Notes: generated by a model not told the origin, from the letters alone. Numbered from the stretch's first letter, positions 9,015 to 18,195 are shown. The stretch is DNA of 64,000 bases from Candidatus Heritagella intestinalis (GCA_904420555.1 CAJFVO010000002.1:240996-304995); one strand, 5' to 3'. A program made the numbers and translations.

Positions 9015-9527
9015 ATGGAAGGCCGTTACCGTTTTATCCGATACTTTGCCTACGCCCTGGAGCTGCTGGTCCTCTATATGATTCAGCAGACCCCGGGCTT
9101 TCTCCCCTCTTTGTTTGGAGCGCGGCCCATTCTGATTATTCCGGCAGTGCTGGCCATCGCCATGTTTGAGCCGGAGATTCCCGCCATGGCCTTTGGCATT
9201 TTCGGCGGGCTTCTCATTGACTTTGGCATCGGGGACGCTTTGGGCTTCCACGGCATTATGCTGGGGGTGGCCTGTTATGTCATCAGCGCCCTTTCCGCCA
9301 ACCTGCTGCGCACCAACCTGCTCACCTCGTTTTTAGTCAATACCGTGTCCCTTCTGGTGATCGTGGTGCTCCAATGGCTCTTCTATTATGTGCTGTATGG
9401 ATACGACTACATCCTGTATGCTCTCTTGCACCACTACCTGCCCCGGATCGCCTATTCCCTGGTACTCACGCCCATTACCTTCTATTTCAACCGGGCCTTT
9501 GCCCTATTGATCCGCCCCGCCGATTGA
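9015..9527 (+). CDS. mreD: Rod-shape membrane protein MreD
   Basis: A 170-residue protein consisting almost entirely of five hydrophobic helices, with FEPEIPAMAFGIFGGLLIDFG matching the MreD core in its conserved part. It starts with no gap after mreC, so translation is probably coupled. It is part of the elongasome with MreC and PBP2. Confidence 0.9.
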   Translation: MEGRYRFIRYFAYALELLVLYMIQQTPGFLPSLFGARPILIIPAVLAIAMFEPEIPAMAFGIFGGLLIDFGIGDALGFHGIMLGVACYVISALSANLLRTNLLTSFLVNTVSLLVIVVLQWLFYYVLYGYDYILYALLHHYLPRIAYSLVLTPITFYFNRAFALLIRPAD

Positions 9528-9564
9528 CCCCGTTTTCCCCTGCTTTTCGGAAAGGAGGATTTCC

Positions 9565-11682
9565 GTGAAACGTTTTTCCGGTATCAGCCGCTATATTATC
9601 TGTTCCCTGCTTCTGCTGGGAGTGTTCAGCGCCTACGCCCTGCGCCTGTTCCAGTGGCAGATTGTGGACGGCCAGGAATACTACGACATCGCCAACACCA
9701 CTTCCTCTTCCTACATCAAGCTCACCGCCACCCGGGGAGAGATTCTGGACCGCAACGGCAACGCCCTGGCCCAGAACAAGACCTGTTACAACATTGTTTT
9801 TGACGACACCCTCATTGACCACGACCATCTCAACGACACCATCCTGGAGCTCATCGGCATCCTGGAGGAAACCGACACCGAATGGATCGATATGCTGCCC
9901 ATCCAGCTGAACAGCGACGGCAGTTATTCCTTTAAAGAAAACAACGATTCGGAAATCGAGTTTCTCAAGAGCAGCAGTATGCTCCATGTGAACCAGTACG
10001 CCACCGCCCAGGAGTGCATGACCCAGCTCATTGAGATGTTTGACTGCCAGGAATACGCCCCGGAGGACGCCATCAAAATCCTTTCGGTGCGGTATAATAT
10101 GCGGAAAAACCTCTTTGACGCAGACTCCCCCTACACCTTTGCCCAGGATATTTCCGCTGATGTGATGACGGTGGTCAATGAGCGCGCCGCCAATATGCCC
10201 GGCGTGCGGGTGGATGTGACCACCACCCGGGAATATCCAGACGGCGCTCTGGCCCCCCACATTATCGGCAGAACCGGCCGGCTCACCCAGGACCAGTACG
10301 ATTCCTTTAAGGAAGAGGATAACCTCTTCGATATGGAAGACAATCTCTCTGGCTATTCCTTTGACGACACCATGGGCCAAAACGGCATCGAATACGCTTT
10401 GGAGGATACCCTCCGGGGCGAAAACGGCAAGCTCTCTATTGAGACCGACCAGGACGGCAATCTGACCAGCTCGGAGGTGGAAGTGGCTCCGGAAGCCGGC
10501 AACACCGTTTATCTGACCCTTGACTCCCGGATTCAAGCAGTGGCCAATGCTTCCCTGGCCAAAAACGCCAAAGCCACGAAAGAAAATCCGGTTCCTACAC
10601 AAAACAACCCCAAAGGCGGCGCAGACTGTGAGGCCGGTGCAGCGGTGATGATCGACGTGAACACTGGGGCAGTATTGGCGGCCAGCACCTATCCCAGTTA
10701 TGATCTGAACCGGTATATCGAGGATATTGACTACTATAATCAGCTTAACAACGACAAAACCTATCCCATGATTAACCGGGCTTTCAGTGGTACCTTTGCC
10801 CCCGGCTCTATTTTCAAACCAGTCGTTGCATCCGCCGCACTACAAGAAGGGATTATTGATTCCAACAGTACCGTTTACTGCGGTCATTACTATACCTACT
10901 ATACCAACGATCCCCGCCAGGCCCCAAAATGCATGGGCTGGCACTATAACACCAATATTCTCAAGGCTCTGCAAAAATCCTGCAATATCTTTTTCTTTGA
11001 CGTTGGCCGCCGGCTGGGAATTGAAAAGCTGGACGCTTACGGCACCCTGTTCGGCTTAGGCCAAAAAACCGGTCTGGAGGTTTCCGAAAGCCCCGGTGTG
11101 CTCACCAATCCGGAAGATTACGAACGCCGTTCCGGGGACACCTGGACCGATGGCATGACCCTGTCCGCCGCCATCGGACAGCTGGATAACTCCTTTACGC
11201 CCCTTCAATTAGCCAGCTACTGCTCCTCTATCGCCAATGGCGGGCACCGTTTGCAGCTCCATCTGGTGGATAAGATCACAGATTATACCCGGGAAAACAC
11301 CATCGAAAAAAAAGGGGCCAATGTTCTTAATGAAGTAGGGGTGGACGATAAAAATCTGGAAATTGTCCGGCAGGGAATGCGTCTGGTGGCCCAAAGCGGT
11401 GGTACCGCTTCGAATTTTGCCGACTACGGCATCGAAATCGGGGCAAAAACCGGCACCGCAGAAGTCAATGGGCATTCCGACAATGTCACTTTTATCGGGT
11501 TTGCTCCCTATGATAAGCCGGAGATTGCCATTGCCGTGGTGTTGGAATACGGTTCCAACAGCACCTATTCCAAAAATATTGCCCGTGACCTGTTCGACGC
11601 CTATTTCTATGGGGCCTATGTAGATGAGGACGGAGAAATCGTGATCCCCTCCGCTGCGGATACCCTGGAGGACGAAAACTGA
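9565..11682 (+). CDS. mrdA: Penicillin-binding protein 2 (elongasome transpeptidase)
   Basis: A 705-residue class B PBP. A signal anchor spans residues 9-26, the pedestal/dimerisation region with RGEILDRNG lies around residues 50-310, and the transpeptidase domain covers residues 340-690. Active-site motifs are SIFK (Ser415-Lys418), SCN (472-474) and KTG (628-630). It cross-links peptidoglycan during side-wall growth. The start is GTG 9565 with AAAGGAGG upstream. It lies 37 bases after mreD. Codon use changes slightly toward lower GC in the last third, but no break is seen. Confidence 0.94.
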   Translation: MKRFSGISRYIICSLLLLGVFSAYALRLFQWQIVDGQEYYDIANTTSSSYIKLTATRGEILDRNGNALAQNKTCYNIVFDDTLIDHDHLNDTILELIGILEETDTEWIDMLPIQLNSDGSYSFKENNDSEIEFLKSSSMLHVNQYATAQECMTQLIEMFDCQEYAPEDAIKILSVRYNMRKNLFDADSPYTFAQDISADVMTVVNERAANMPGVRVDVTTTREYPDGALAPHIIGRTGRLTQDQYDSFKEEDNLFDMEDNLSGYSFDDTMGQNGIEYALEDTLRGENGKLSIETDQDGNLTSSEVEVAPEAGNTVYLTLDSRIQAVANASLAKNAKATKENPVPTQNNPKGGADCEAGAAVMIDVNTGAVLAASTYPSYDLNRYIEDIDYYNQLNNDKTYPMINRAFSGTFAPGSIFKPVVASAALQEGIIDSNSTVYCGHYYTYYTNDPRQAPKCMGWHYNTNILKALQKSCNIFFFDVGRRLGIEKLDAYGTLFGLGQKTGLEVSESPGVLTNPEDYERRSGDTWTDGMTLSAAIGQLDNSFTPLQLASYCSSIANGGHRLQLHLVDKITDYTRENTIEKKGANVLNEVGVDDKNLEIVRQGMRLVAQSGGTASNFADYGIEIGAKTGTAEVNGHSDNVTFIGFAPYDKPEIAIAVVLEYGSNSTYSKNIARDLFDAYFYGAYVDEDGEIVIPSAADTLEDEN

Positions 11683-11849
11683 GGGACGAAGGGGACTTCC
11701 TCCCGTCCTTCTACATAAAAAGACGACAGGATTTGGGGCTTTCTGACAAATATATAAAGGATAACTATGTATACTGCCCGAATTTCTTTCTTTATATTTG
11801 TGCAGAAATAACAGATCGAAAAAAACATGATAAAATCCACAAAAACACT

Positions 11850-11878
11850 TTGACTAAACCAAGGCTTTGTGGTAACAT
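11850..11878 (+). promoter_or_regulatory. Promoter of minD-mgsA
   Basis: TTGACT (11850-11855) and TAACAT (11873-11878) are 17 bases apart, 20 bases before the minD ATG. Confidence 0.55.
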
Positions 11879-11898
11879 GATAAAAGAGGTATTGTTTC

Positions 11899-12645
11899 AT
11901 GGGAGCCATTACGGTAATTACATCTGGAAAAGGCGGCGTGGGAAAGTCCACCACCTCGGTGGGACTGGCCTGCGCCCTTTCCCGGCGGGGCCGCAGGGTC
12001 CTGCTGGTGGACGGGGACGCCGGGCTGCGCAGTCTGGACCGGATGCTGGGAGTAGAAGCCGGCCTGGTCTACGATATTGCAGACGTAGCCGCCGGCCGGT
12101 GTGAGCCTATCCGGGCCATTTATCCCTGCCCCGGCTTTGAGCGGTTATTTCTTCTTCCCGCTCCTGCCAAAGAAGAAGATACCGTCCCGCCGGAGATTAT
12201 GCAGCAGCTGATCCCCCTGTTGGCGGCCTATTACGACCATGTGCTCATTGACTGCCCGGCCGGGGTGGGCACAGGGTTTGCTTCGGCGGTTGCCGCCGCC
12301 CAGCGGGCCTTAGTGGTCTCCAACCCCGACCCGGTGTGCGTTCGGGACAGCGCCATTGTCCGCCGCCTGCTCGCCGAAAAGGGCGTAAAGGACCAGCGCC
12401 TGGTCATCAACCGCTTCCAGAACAGCCGCTTTAAAAAGCTGGGCTATTTCGAGGATTTGGACGCTATGATTGATGAGTCCGGCATCCGGCTCATTGCCGT
12501 AATTCCCGAGGACGTGCAGCTGGCTTCTGCCGCTGCCGGCGCCCGGCCCGCCCCCCAGCGCTGCTCCGGCGCTATGGCTTATTCCCGTCTGGCCGCCCGG
12601 CTGGAAGGGGAGCGCGTACCGCTGCCTTCCCTGCGCTGGCTATAA
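11899..12645 (+). CDS. minD: MinD-type septum-site ATPase
   Basis: A 248-residue ParA/MinD ATPase. The deviant Walker A is SGKGGVGKST (residues 9-18), switch I GDAGLRSLD replaces the usual ADxGLRNLD, and Walker B is VLIDCPAG. In the Min system, membrane-bound MinD recruits MinC to block FtsZ away from midcell. Here no minC or minE adjoins it. The C-terminus stops at LPSLRWL without the usual basic amphipathic helix that anchors MinD to membranes. RBS AAGAGGT is modest. Identity as MinD rests on position next to mre genes and on sequence; an orphan MinD-like ATPase with another role is possible. Confidence 0.8.
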   Translation: MGAITVITSGKGGVGKSTTSVGLACALSRRGRRVLLVDGDAGLRSLDRMLGVEAGLVYDIADVAAGRCEPIRAIYPCPGFERLFLLPAPAKEEDTVPPEIMQQLIPLLAAYYDHVLIDCPAGVGTGFASAVAAAQRALVVSNPDPVCVRDSAIVRRLLAEKGVKDQRLVINRFQNSRFKKLGYFEDLDAMIDESGIRLIAVIPEDVQLASAAAGARPAPQRCSGAMAYSRLAARLEGERVPLPSLRWL

Positions 12646-12709
12646 GATGTTTTAATAATGAAAGCAACCCTGTCGTTTGTATAAACAAAAATGTAAGGAG
12701 GAGTTCCAA

Positions 12710-13111
12710 TTGAAAATCGCACTTATCGCTCACGACGCCAAAAAGGAACTGATGGTGCAGTTCTGTATTGCGTATTGCGGTGTACTCAGCCGCCACGCTC
12801 TCTGCTCCACCGGTACCACCGGTAAAATGGTGTCAGAAGCTACAGGACTGCAGATTCAGCGTTTCCTCAGCGGCTCTCAGGGCGGCGACCAGCAGATTGC
12901 GGCCCGCATTGCCTGCAACGAGATTGACCTGCTTCTGTTTTTCCGTGACCCCCTGAGCCCCAAACCCCACGAGCCCAACGACATGAACCTCCTCCGGCTC
13001 TGCGATATGCACAATATCCCGGTGGCAACCAATATCGCCACTGCCGAAGTTTTGATTCATGGCTTAGAACGGGGCGACTTGGATTGGCGGAACATTGTCA
13101 ATCCCATCTGA
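12710..13111 (+). CDS. mgsA: Methylglyoxal synthase
   Basis: A 133-residue enzyme converting dihydroxyacetone phosphate to methylglyoxal plus phosphate, a bypass of lower glycolysis. Motifs [25 protein letters not shown] (catalytic Asp60) and FFRDPL are all present. Start TTG 12710 has AAGGAGG 7 bases upstream; a longer in-frame ATG at 12677 lacks an SD. The pairing with min genes is common in Clostridia. Confidence 0.96.
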   Translation: MKIALIAHDAKKELMVQFCIAYCGVLSRHALCSTGTTGKMVSEATGLQIQRFLSGSQGGDQQIAARIACNEIDLLLFFRDPLSPKPHEPNDMNLLRLCDMHNIPVATNIATAEVLIHGLERGDLDWRNIVNPI

Positions 13112-13140
13112 CCTCTGGAGCTTGCATAGAGAATCTGAAT

Positions 13141-13376
13141 CCGGCGATGAACGGGAGCAGTACGGAAGCCTCTTCACAGGGAGGGCCGGTCTTGACTGAG
13201 AGCCGGCCCGGCAAAAGGGGCCTCCCGAAGGACACCCGGGAGCCTGCCGCAGCACTGCTGCGCGTTTTCCGCGTTAAGGAATCAAAGGAGGGCATCCTTT
13301 TTGGCTGCCCTTGAAAAAGGGTGGCACCGCGAGGATTTCCCTCGTCCCTTTGTTGGGACGGGGGTATTTTATTTTA
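13141..13376 (+). promoter_or_regulatory. T-box riboswitch leader of hisS-aspS
   Basis: The leader has the canonical T-box AAGGGTGGCACCGCG at 13317-13331, which binds the uncharged tRNA acceptor end, followed by an intrinsic terminator. Stem I begins near 13144 (GATGAACGGGAGCAGTACGG, with the AGTA loop E strand) and its 3' side has CGAAG directly before GACAC (13231-13235). GAC and CAC are the Asp and His codons and overlap by one base. T-box leaders turn on synthetase genes when the matching tRNA is uncharged. No clear promoter was seen upstream; it may lie within the end of mgsA. Confidence 0.92.
13339..13371 (+). terminator. T-box regulatory terminator
   Basis: CCCTCGTCCC (13339-13348) pairs with GGGACGGGGG (13355-13364), followed by TATTTTATTTT. 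It competes with the antiterminator made by the T-box sequence just upstream. Confidence 0.88.
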
Positions 13377-13398
13377 ATACAAAGGAGAACAAGATACT

Positions 13399-14694
13399 AT
13401 GGCATTATTAACACAGGCGCCCAAGGGCACACAGGACCTTCTGCCCCCCAAAAGCGGGGAATGGCAGGCTGTTGAGGAAGTCATGCGCAGCGAAGCGGCC
13501 CTGCACGGCTTCGGAGAAGTCCGCACGCCCGTGTTTGAGCATACGGAGCTGTTCCTGCGCAGCGTAGGCGACACCACCGATGTGGTGGAAAAGCAGATGT
13601 ACACCTTCAACGACAAGGGCGGGCGCTCCATCACCCTGCGTCCCGAGGGCACAGCCGGGGCCGTGCGGGCCATGCTGGAGCATGCCCTCTACAATGACGG
13701 CCTGCCGGTGAAGCTCTATTATCTGACTTCCTGCTACCGATACGAGAAGCCCCAGGCCGGCCGGCTCCGGGAGTTCCATCAGTTCGGCGTGGAGATGTTC
13801 GGGGCGGCGGCTCCGGTGGCGGACGCGGAAGTCATCTGCCTGGCCAAGTCCATTTTTGACCGGCTGGGAGTCAAAAACCTGACCCTGGAGCTGAACTCCA
13901 TCGGCTGCCCGGAATGCCGGGCCAAGTTCCACCAGGCCCTGAAGGAGTACTTTGAGGGCTACCGGGACCAGCTGTGCGAAACCTGCCTGTCCCGGCTGGA
14001 GCGCAACCCCATGCGCATTCTGGACTGCAAAAGCCCGGTGTGCTCCAAAATTGCCGAAGGCGCACCCCATATTCTGGACTACCTGTGCGACGACTGCCGG
14101 GAGCACTTTGAGGGGGTACAGTCCTACCTGAAGGCCGCCGGGGTGGAGTTCGTCATTAACCCCACTATTGTCCGCGGCCTGGATTACTACACCCGCACGG
14201 TGTTTGAATTTGTCAGCAATGACCTGGGGGCCCAGAGCACTGTCTGCGGCGGCGGCCGGTATGACGGCCTCACCGAGCAGATGGGCGGCAAGCCCATGGC
14301 AGGCTTGGGCTTTGGTCTGGGCATGGAGCGGCTGATGCTGGTGCTGGAAGCCCAGAAAATTCAGATGCCCGCACCCCCGGCCTGCGAGGTGTACATCGCC
14401 TCTATGGGAGAGGCCGCCGGCAGGGAGGCTTTCCGGCTGGTGAACGAGCTTCAGCACAGCGGCGTAGCGGCGGCCTGCGATTTGTGTGCTCGGGGCCTGA
14501 AAGCCCAGATGAAGTACGCCAACAAAATCGGCGCGGCCTTCACTTTGGTGCTGGGGGACAACGAGCTGGCCCAGAAATCCGCCAAAATCAAGAACATGAA
14601 AACCGGCGAGGAAAAGCCCATCTCCCTGGACGAGAAGTTTATGGAGGACTACCTCACCATCTCCACCATGGCAGAGGGGATTACCCTGGGATAA
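13399..14694 (+). CDS. hisS: Histidyl-tRNA synthetase
   Basis: A 431-residue class II synthetase of normal length. Motif 2 (TSCYRYEKPQAGRLREFHQF region) and motif 3 (GLGFGLGMERLML) are intact, as is the histidine-specific RGLDYYT. The C-terminal anticodon-binding domain occupies roughly residues 335-425. A Cys-rich insertion (CPEC..CETC..C..C..CDDC) around residues 170-235 looks like a zinc-binding insert seen in some clostridial HisRS. It is controlled by the T-box leader and co-transcribed with aspS. Confidence 0.97.
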   Translation: MALLTQAPKGTQDLLPPKSGEWQAVEEVMRSEAALHGFGEVRTPVFEHTELFLRSVGDTTDVVEKQMYTFNDKGGRSITLRPEGTAGAVRAMLEHALYNDGLPVKLYYLTSCYRYEKPQAGRLREFHQFGVEMFGAAAPVADAEVICLAKSIFDRLGVKNLTLELNSIGCPECRAKFHQALKEYFEGYRDQLCETCLSRLERNPMRILDCKSPVCSKIAEGAPHILDYLCDDCREHFEGVQSYLKAAGVEFVINPTIVRGLDYYTRTVFEFVSNDLGAQSTVCGGGRYDGLTEQMGGKPMAGLGFGLGMERLMLVLEAQKIQMPAPPACEVYIASMGEAAGREAFRLVNELQHSGVAAACDLCARGLKAQMKYANKIGAAFTLVLGDNELAQKSAKIKNMKTGEEKPISLDEKFMEDYLTISTMAEGITLG

Positions 14695-14749
14695 CCTAAA
14701 TCGCAATTTTCTAAATTTTCATACACACTACTTTTAGGAGGCAATTATC

Positions 14750-16543
14750 ATGGCAGAAACCATCAAAGGGCTGAAGCGCACCCACTACTGTGGGGAGCTC
14801 CGCCCCTCGGATATTGGCAAGGAGGCCGTTGTATTCGGCTGGGTACAGCGCCAGCGGGATTTGGGCCAGCTGATTTTCATCGACCTGCGGGACCGCACTG
14901 GCATTGTCCAGCTGACCTTTGACGACAGCACCGATCGGGAGGCCTTCGACAAGGCCTTTTCCGCCCGCTCTGAATACGTCCTGGCGGCCCGGGGCGTTGT
15001 TCGGGAGCGCGACTCCAAGAACATGGACATCCCCACCGGTGAGGTGGAGATCTACGTCCAGGAGCTGCGGGTGCTGGGCAAGGCGGAGACCCCGCCCTTT
15101 GAGATTGTGGAGAACTCCCGCGTCAAGGAAGATTTGCGGCTGAAATACCGCTATCTGGACCTGCGCCGCCCGGATTTGCAGCGGAACATCCTCATGCGCC
15201 ACAAAATCGCTAAGATTACTCGGGACTATTTTGATGAAAACGGTTTTATTGAAATTGAAACCCCCATGCTCATCAAATCCACCCCGGAAGGGGCCCGGGA
15301 CTTCCTGGTGCCCAGCCGTATCCACAAGGGCAGTTTCTACGCTCTGCCCCAGTCCCCCCAGCTCTACAAGCAGCTGTCCATGGTAGCCGGCTTTGACCGC
15401 TACATGCAGATTGCCCGGTGCTTCCGGGATGAGGATCTCCGGGCCGACCGTCAGCCGGAATTCACCCAGATCGACTTGGAAATGTCCTTCGTGGAGATGG
15501 AGGACGTGCTGAAAATCGGCGAAGGCTATGTCCAGCGGGTCTTTAAGGACGCACTGGGCGTGGACATTCCCCTGCCCCTGCCCCGCCTGACCTATAAAGA
15601 GGCCATGGAGCGCTACGGCTCCGATAAGCCCGACACCCGCTTTGGCATGGAGCTCATCGACCTGAGCGACCTGGTGAAGGACTGCGGCTTCGGTGTGTTC
15701 TCCGGCGCAGTGCAGGGCGGCGGTTCCGTGCGCTGCATCACCGCGAAAAATGCAGTTTCCGTCCTGACCCGTAAGGAAATCGACAAGCTGACCGACATGA
15801 TTAAGGGCATCGGCGGCAAGGGCCTGGCCTGGATTCGCATGGCACCCGACGGCATGAAGGCTTCCTTCTCCAAGTTCATGACCGAGGAAGAAATGAACGC
15901 CATTCTGGCCCGTGCCGGTGCAGAAACCGGCGACGTGGTGCTCATCATCGCCGACACCAAGACCAGCCATGTACTGCCTCAGCTGGGCGCTCTCCGTCTG
16001 GAAGTGGCCGACAAGCTGGGCATTGAGCGCAAGGGCTACAACTTCCTGTGGGTGGTGGAGTTCCCCTTCTTCGAGTTTGACGAGGATCTGGGCCAGTATG
16101 TGGCCATGCACCATCCCTTCACCGCTCCTCTGGAGGAGTGCATCCCCTATCTGGAAAGCGATCAGGGCAACGTGCGGGCGCAGGCCTATGACCTGGTACT
16201 CAACGGCATTGAGCTGTCCAGCGGCTCCATCCGTATCACGGACCCCGACCTGCAAAAGCGGATGTTCCGCCTGCTGGGTCTCAGCGAGGAAGAGTCCTAT
16301 CAGAAGTTCGGCTTCCTGACCGACGCTTTCAAATACGGCGCACCGCCCCACGGCGGCATGGGTATCGGCCTGGACCGTCTGGTCATGCAGATGCTGGGCT
16401 CCCCCACCCTGCGGGACGTGGTGGCCTTCCCCAAGGTGCAGAACGCCAGCGAGCTCATGACCGAAGCCCCCGGCTCGGTAGACACCCAGCAGCTTGACGA
16501 GCTGGGCATCCAGCTGAAGGCGGAGCCCCAGGCAGAAGCCTAA
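14750..16543 (+). CDS. aspS: Aspartyl-tRNA synthetase
   Basis: A 597-residue bacterial-type AspRS. The N-terminal OB anticodon-binding domain (residues 15-105) is followed by the catalytic core with motif 2 (ARCFRDEDLRADRQPEFTQI) and motif 3 (GIGLDRLVMQML). The bacterial GAD insertion lies between about residues 290 and 410. TTAGGAGG precedes ATG 14750. It lies 55 bases after hisS in the same T-box operon. Confidence 0.97.
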   Translation: MAETIKGLKRTHYCGELRPSDIGKEAVVFGWVQRQRDLGQLIFIDLRDRTGIVQLTFDDSTDREAFDKAFSARSEYVLAARGVVRERDSKNMDIPTGEVEIYVQELRVLGKAETPPFEIVENSRVKEDLRLKYRYLDLRRPDLQRNILMRHKIAKITRDYFDENGFIEIETPMLIKSTPEGARDFLVPSRIHKGSFYALPQSPQLYKQLSMVAGFDRYMQIARCFRDEDLRADRQPEFTQIDLEMSFVEMEDVLKIGEGYVQRVFKDALGVDIPLPLPRLTYKEAMERYGSDKPDTRFGMELIDLSDLVKDCGFGVFSGAVQGGGSVRCITAKNAVSVLTRKEIDKLTDMIKGIGGKGLAWIRMAPDGMKASFSKFMTEEEMNAILARAGAETGDVVLIIADTKTSHVLPQLGALRLEVADKLGIERKGYNFLWVVEFPFFEFDEDLGQYVAMHHPFTAPLEECIPYLESDQGNVRAQAYDLVLNGIELSSGSIRITDPDLQKRMFRLLGLSEEESYQKFGFLTDAFKYGAPPHGGMGIGLDRLVMQMLGSPTLRDVVAFPKVQNASELMTEAPGSVDTQQLDELGIQLKAEPQAEA

Positions 16544-16564
16544 TCCTCTTTTTCATCACAAACG

Positions 16565-16597
16565 AAATCCCCGGTCAATCTTGTCCGGGGATTTTTT
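16565..16597 (+). terminator. Terminator of hisS-aspS operon
   Basis: AAATCCCCGG (16565-16574) pairs with CCGGGGATTT (16584-16593), followed by TTTT. It is a classical rho-independent terminator. Confidence 0.9.
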
Positions 16598-16737
16598 GCG
16601 TGATTTTACCGGGGCTTTACTTTTCTCCCTCCTGAATTTTATATTTTCATGATAGAATCTCTCCTGCAAAAACGGCGCTTTGCCTAAGACTTTGGGTTTT
16701 TCTAAAAAGGCACGGCGTAAAATAAAGGAGATTTTCT

Positions 16738-17328
16738 ATGCAAAAGAAAACCAAGTATATCCTGAGGGCCTGCGTCGGGGTGGCGGCGGTCGCCGCCATT
16801 ACCGGAGGGCTGCTGTACTCCCAGTACGCCACCCAACGGGCTTCTCTTTTGGATATCCACGACGAAGCCGCTATGACGGCCTATCTGACGGAAATCAGCG
16901 ACCAGGAGAACGTCCAGATTCTGGCCACCGAAGAGGCCGGCGGTTTCTGCGGGCTGGTCTTTTCCGGGGAAGTGCCCGGGGATGACGACAGCCACAAAAC
17001 CACCTCCATCATTCTGGAAGAAGCGGCCGCCCCCTTTGCGGGACTGTACTATCCAGCCGACAGAAACCTCGGCATGGACTCGGATATAGACGGATGCTAT
17101 GAAACCTTCCCGGACCGAAAAGTCACCGTCTGCATGGTATACGGCCAGCAGCCTCCGGAGGACGCGGCCTGGTACACCTTTGAACGGGACGGCACCTGGA
17201 TTGCCCAGCCTATGGAGCAGGACGAATTTCTGGATTTGTTCCTGCTCTACGGCACAGAACAGCGTGCCAAGGGCTCCCTTTCCGGTATGCTCCTCAATGA
17301 AGATGGGGAAGAAATTGGTTTGTTCTGA
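16738..17328 (+). CDS. Membrane-anchored protein of unknown function
   Basis: A 196-residue protein with a basic N-terminus, one hydrophobic segment (residues 9-27: signal anchor) and an acidic extracytoplasmic domain. I do not recognise the domain. The pattern of alternating strands, two cysteines (about residues 69 and 121) and a mention-worthy GLYYPADRNLG segment suggest a small folded extracellular domain. AAAGGAGATTTTCT precedes ATG 16738. It stands alone between the aspS terminator and a non-coding region. Confidence 0.7.
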   Translation: MQKKTKYILRACVGVAAVAAITGGLLYSQYATQRASLLDIHDEAAMTAYLTEISDQENVQILATEEAGGFCGLVFSGEVPGDDDSHKTTSIILEEAAAPFAGLYYPADRNLGMDSDIDGCYETFPDRKVTVCMVYGQQPPEDAAWYTFERDGTWIAQPMEQDEFLDLFLLYGTEQRAKGSLSGMLLNEDGEEIGLF

Positions 17329-17640
17329 GCAGGCTAAACCTAGCGGAGTGCTCCATGCTAATGCGCCAAATGGCTGACAGCGAGAAAATGCCTGTTCTTC
17401 CGGATAAATGGCCTATTCTCTACTCACTCTTCGGCTGGTATTCCCTAAGGGCTCGCGTTGCTTCGCAACTCTTGCTATTGCCGAGAACAAGAAGAACTTT
17501 TTTACTTGCTTCGCATATTTTTACGTGTTCCCCTATTTTCGTTTCTTCAAACTTCTCCCCTTGCTGGGGCTCCTCGCCCCAGACCCCTGCCAAAGGGACT
17601 AAGTCCCTTTGGAATCCGTATGTTTATAAGCAGTTCCATA
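17329..17640. other. Non-coding stretch of lower GC with palindromes
   Basis: No gene is seen. The stretch is pyrimidine-rich, contains a small GTTGC/GCAAC hairpin near 17456, and ends in a double palindrome (17565-17612) annotated separately. Confidence 0.5.
17565..17612. repeat. Double palindromic intergenic element
   Basis: Two adjacent hairpins: TGGGG CTCCTCG CCCCA (17565-17581) and CCAAAGGGACT/AGTCCCTTTGG (17590-17612; an 11-base perfect stem with a one-base centre). From memory, near-identical paired hairpins recur between genes of Oscillospirales genomes. Only one copy was seen in this window. Confidence 0.55.
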
Positions 17641-17690
17641 TAAACAGAGGCTTCCACGGGTTTTCCCATGGAAGCCTCTGTTTATTTTTC
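17641..17690. terminator. Strong hairpin at the 3' end of the fur-family gene
   Basis: TAAACAGAGGCTTCCA (17641-17656) pairs perfectly with TGGAAGCCTCTGTTTA (17669-17684). The T-run TTTATTTTT follows on the plus strand, so it stops plus-strand transcripts best. It also overlaps the stop codon of the minus-strand gene and could end that transcript. Confidence 0.75.
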
Positions 17691-18065
17691 CCGCTTTCGG
17701 CAGGCGGGACATTTTCCGTACAGGGTGAGCTGGTGCCGGTCAATGGAGAAGCCCGTTTCCCGCTCCAGCTCCTTTTCCATGGCCGTCAGGGGGCACTCCT
17801 GGAGCCGGATGCGGCTGTGGCACTGGGTACACACCAAATAGTGGCCGTGTTCCTCCCGCCGGGCATACCGGAACACCCCGTCCGGGGAAACCTCCTTGTC
17901 CAGAAGGCCGTCCTGGGCAAAACGCTCCAAATTCCGGTATATCGTAGACAGCGCCAGGGTGGGGAACTGCCCTCGGAGGGCCTCGAAAATCTCTTCTGCC
18001 GACACCGGCCCCCCGGCTGCGGCCACCTGCTGCAAAATGGCTGTGCGGCGCTGTGTGTTTTTCAC
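17682..18065 (-). CDS. Fur-family metal-responsive regulator
   Basis: A 127-residue Fur/Zur/PerR repressor. The N-terminal winged helix (residues 1-75) has LSTIYRNLERFAQDGLL, and the dimerisation part has HGHYLVCTQC and YGKCPAC, giving the two CxxC pairs of the structural zinc site. Which metal or peroxide it senses cannot be decided from sequence by eye. Start is GTG 18065 with AAAGGAGG upstream. It is divergent from the cysteine desulfurase gene and shares a 130-base promoter region with it. Confidence 0.9.
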   Translation of the reverse strand: MKNTQRRTAILQQVAAAGGPVSAEEIFEALRGQFPTLALSTIYRNLERFAQDGLLDKEVSPDGVFRYARREEHGHYLVCTQCHSRIRLQECPLTAMEKELERETGFSIDRHQLTLYGKCPACRKREK

Positions 18066-18100
18066 AGTGAAAGCCCTCCTTTCCGAAATCCTTCCCCTCC

Positions 18101-18128
18101 ATTATAGCGGTTCCCGGCAAAAAAGCAA
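18101..18128 (-). promoter_or_regulatory. Promoter of the fur-family gene
   Basis: On the minus strand TTGCTT (18123-18128) and TATAAT (18101-18106) are 16 bases apart. A plus-strand TATAAT at 18154-18159 probably serves the divergent desulfurase gene, but its -35 is weak. Confidence 0.6.
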
Positions 18129-18195
18129 GTTCCCACCCGGCACGGTCTGTGTTATAATAAGGGGTACAGTCTTTTATGGAGAGGAAGGATTTCTT

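Noticed and set aside
14711..16351. A long minus-strand frame opposite aspS, and similar ones opposite hisS, mreB, cinA, the U32 gene and the cysteine desulfurase.
   Set aside because: They are antisense shadows of conserved genes with no SD and no recognisable domains.
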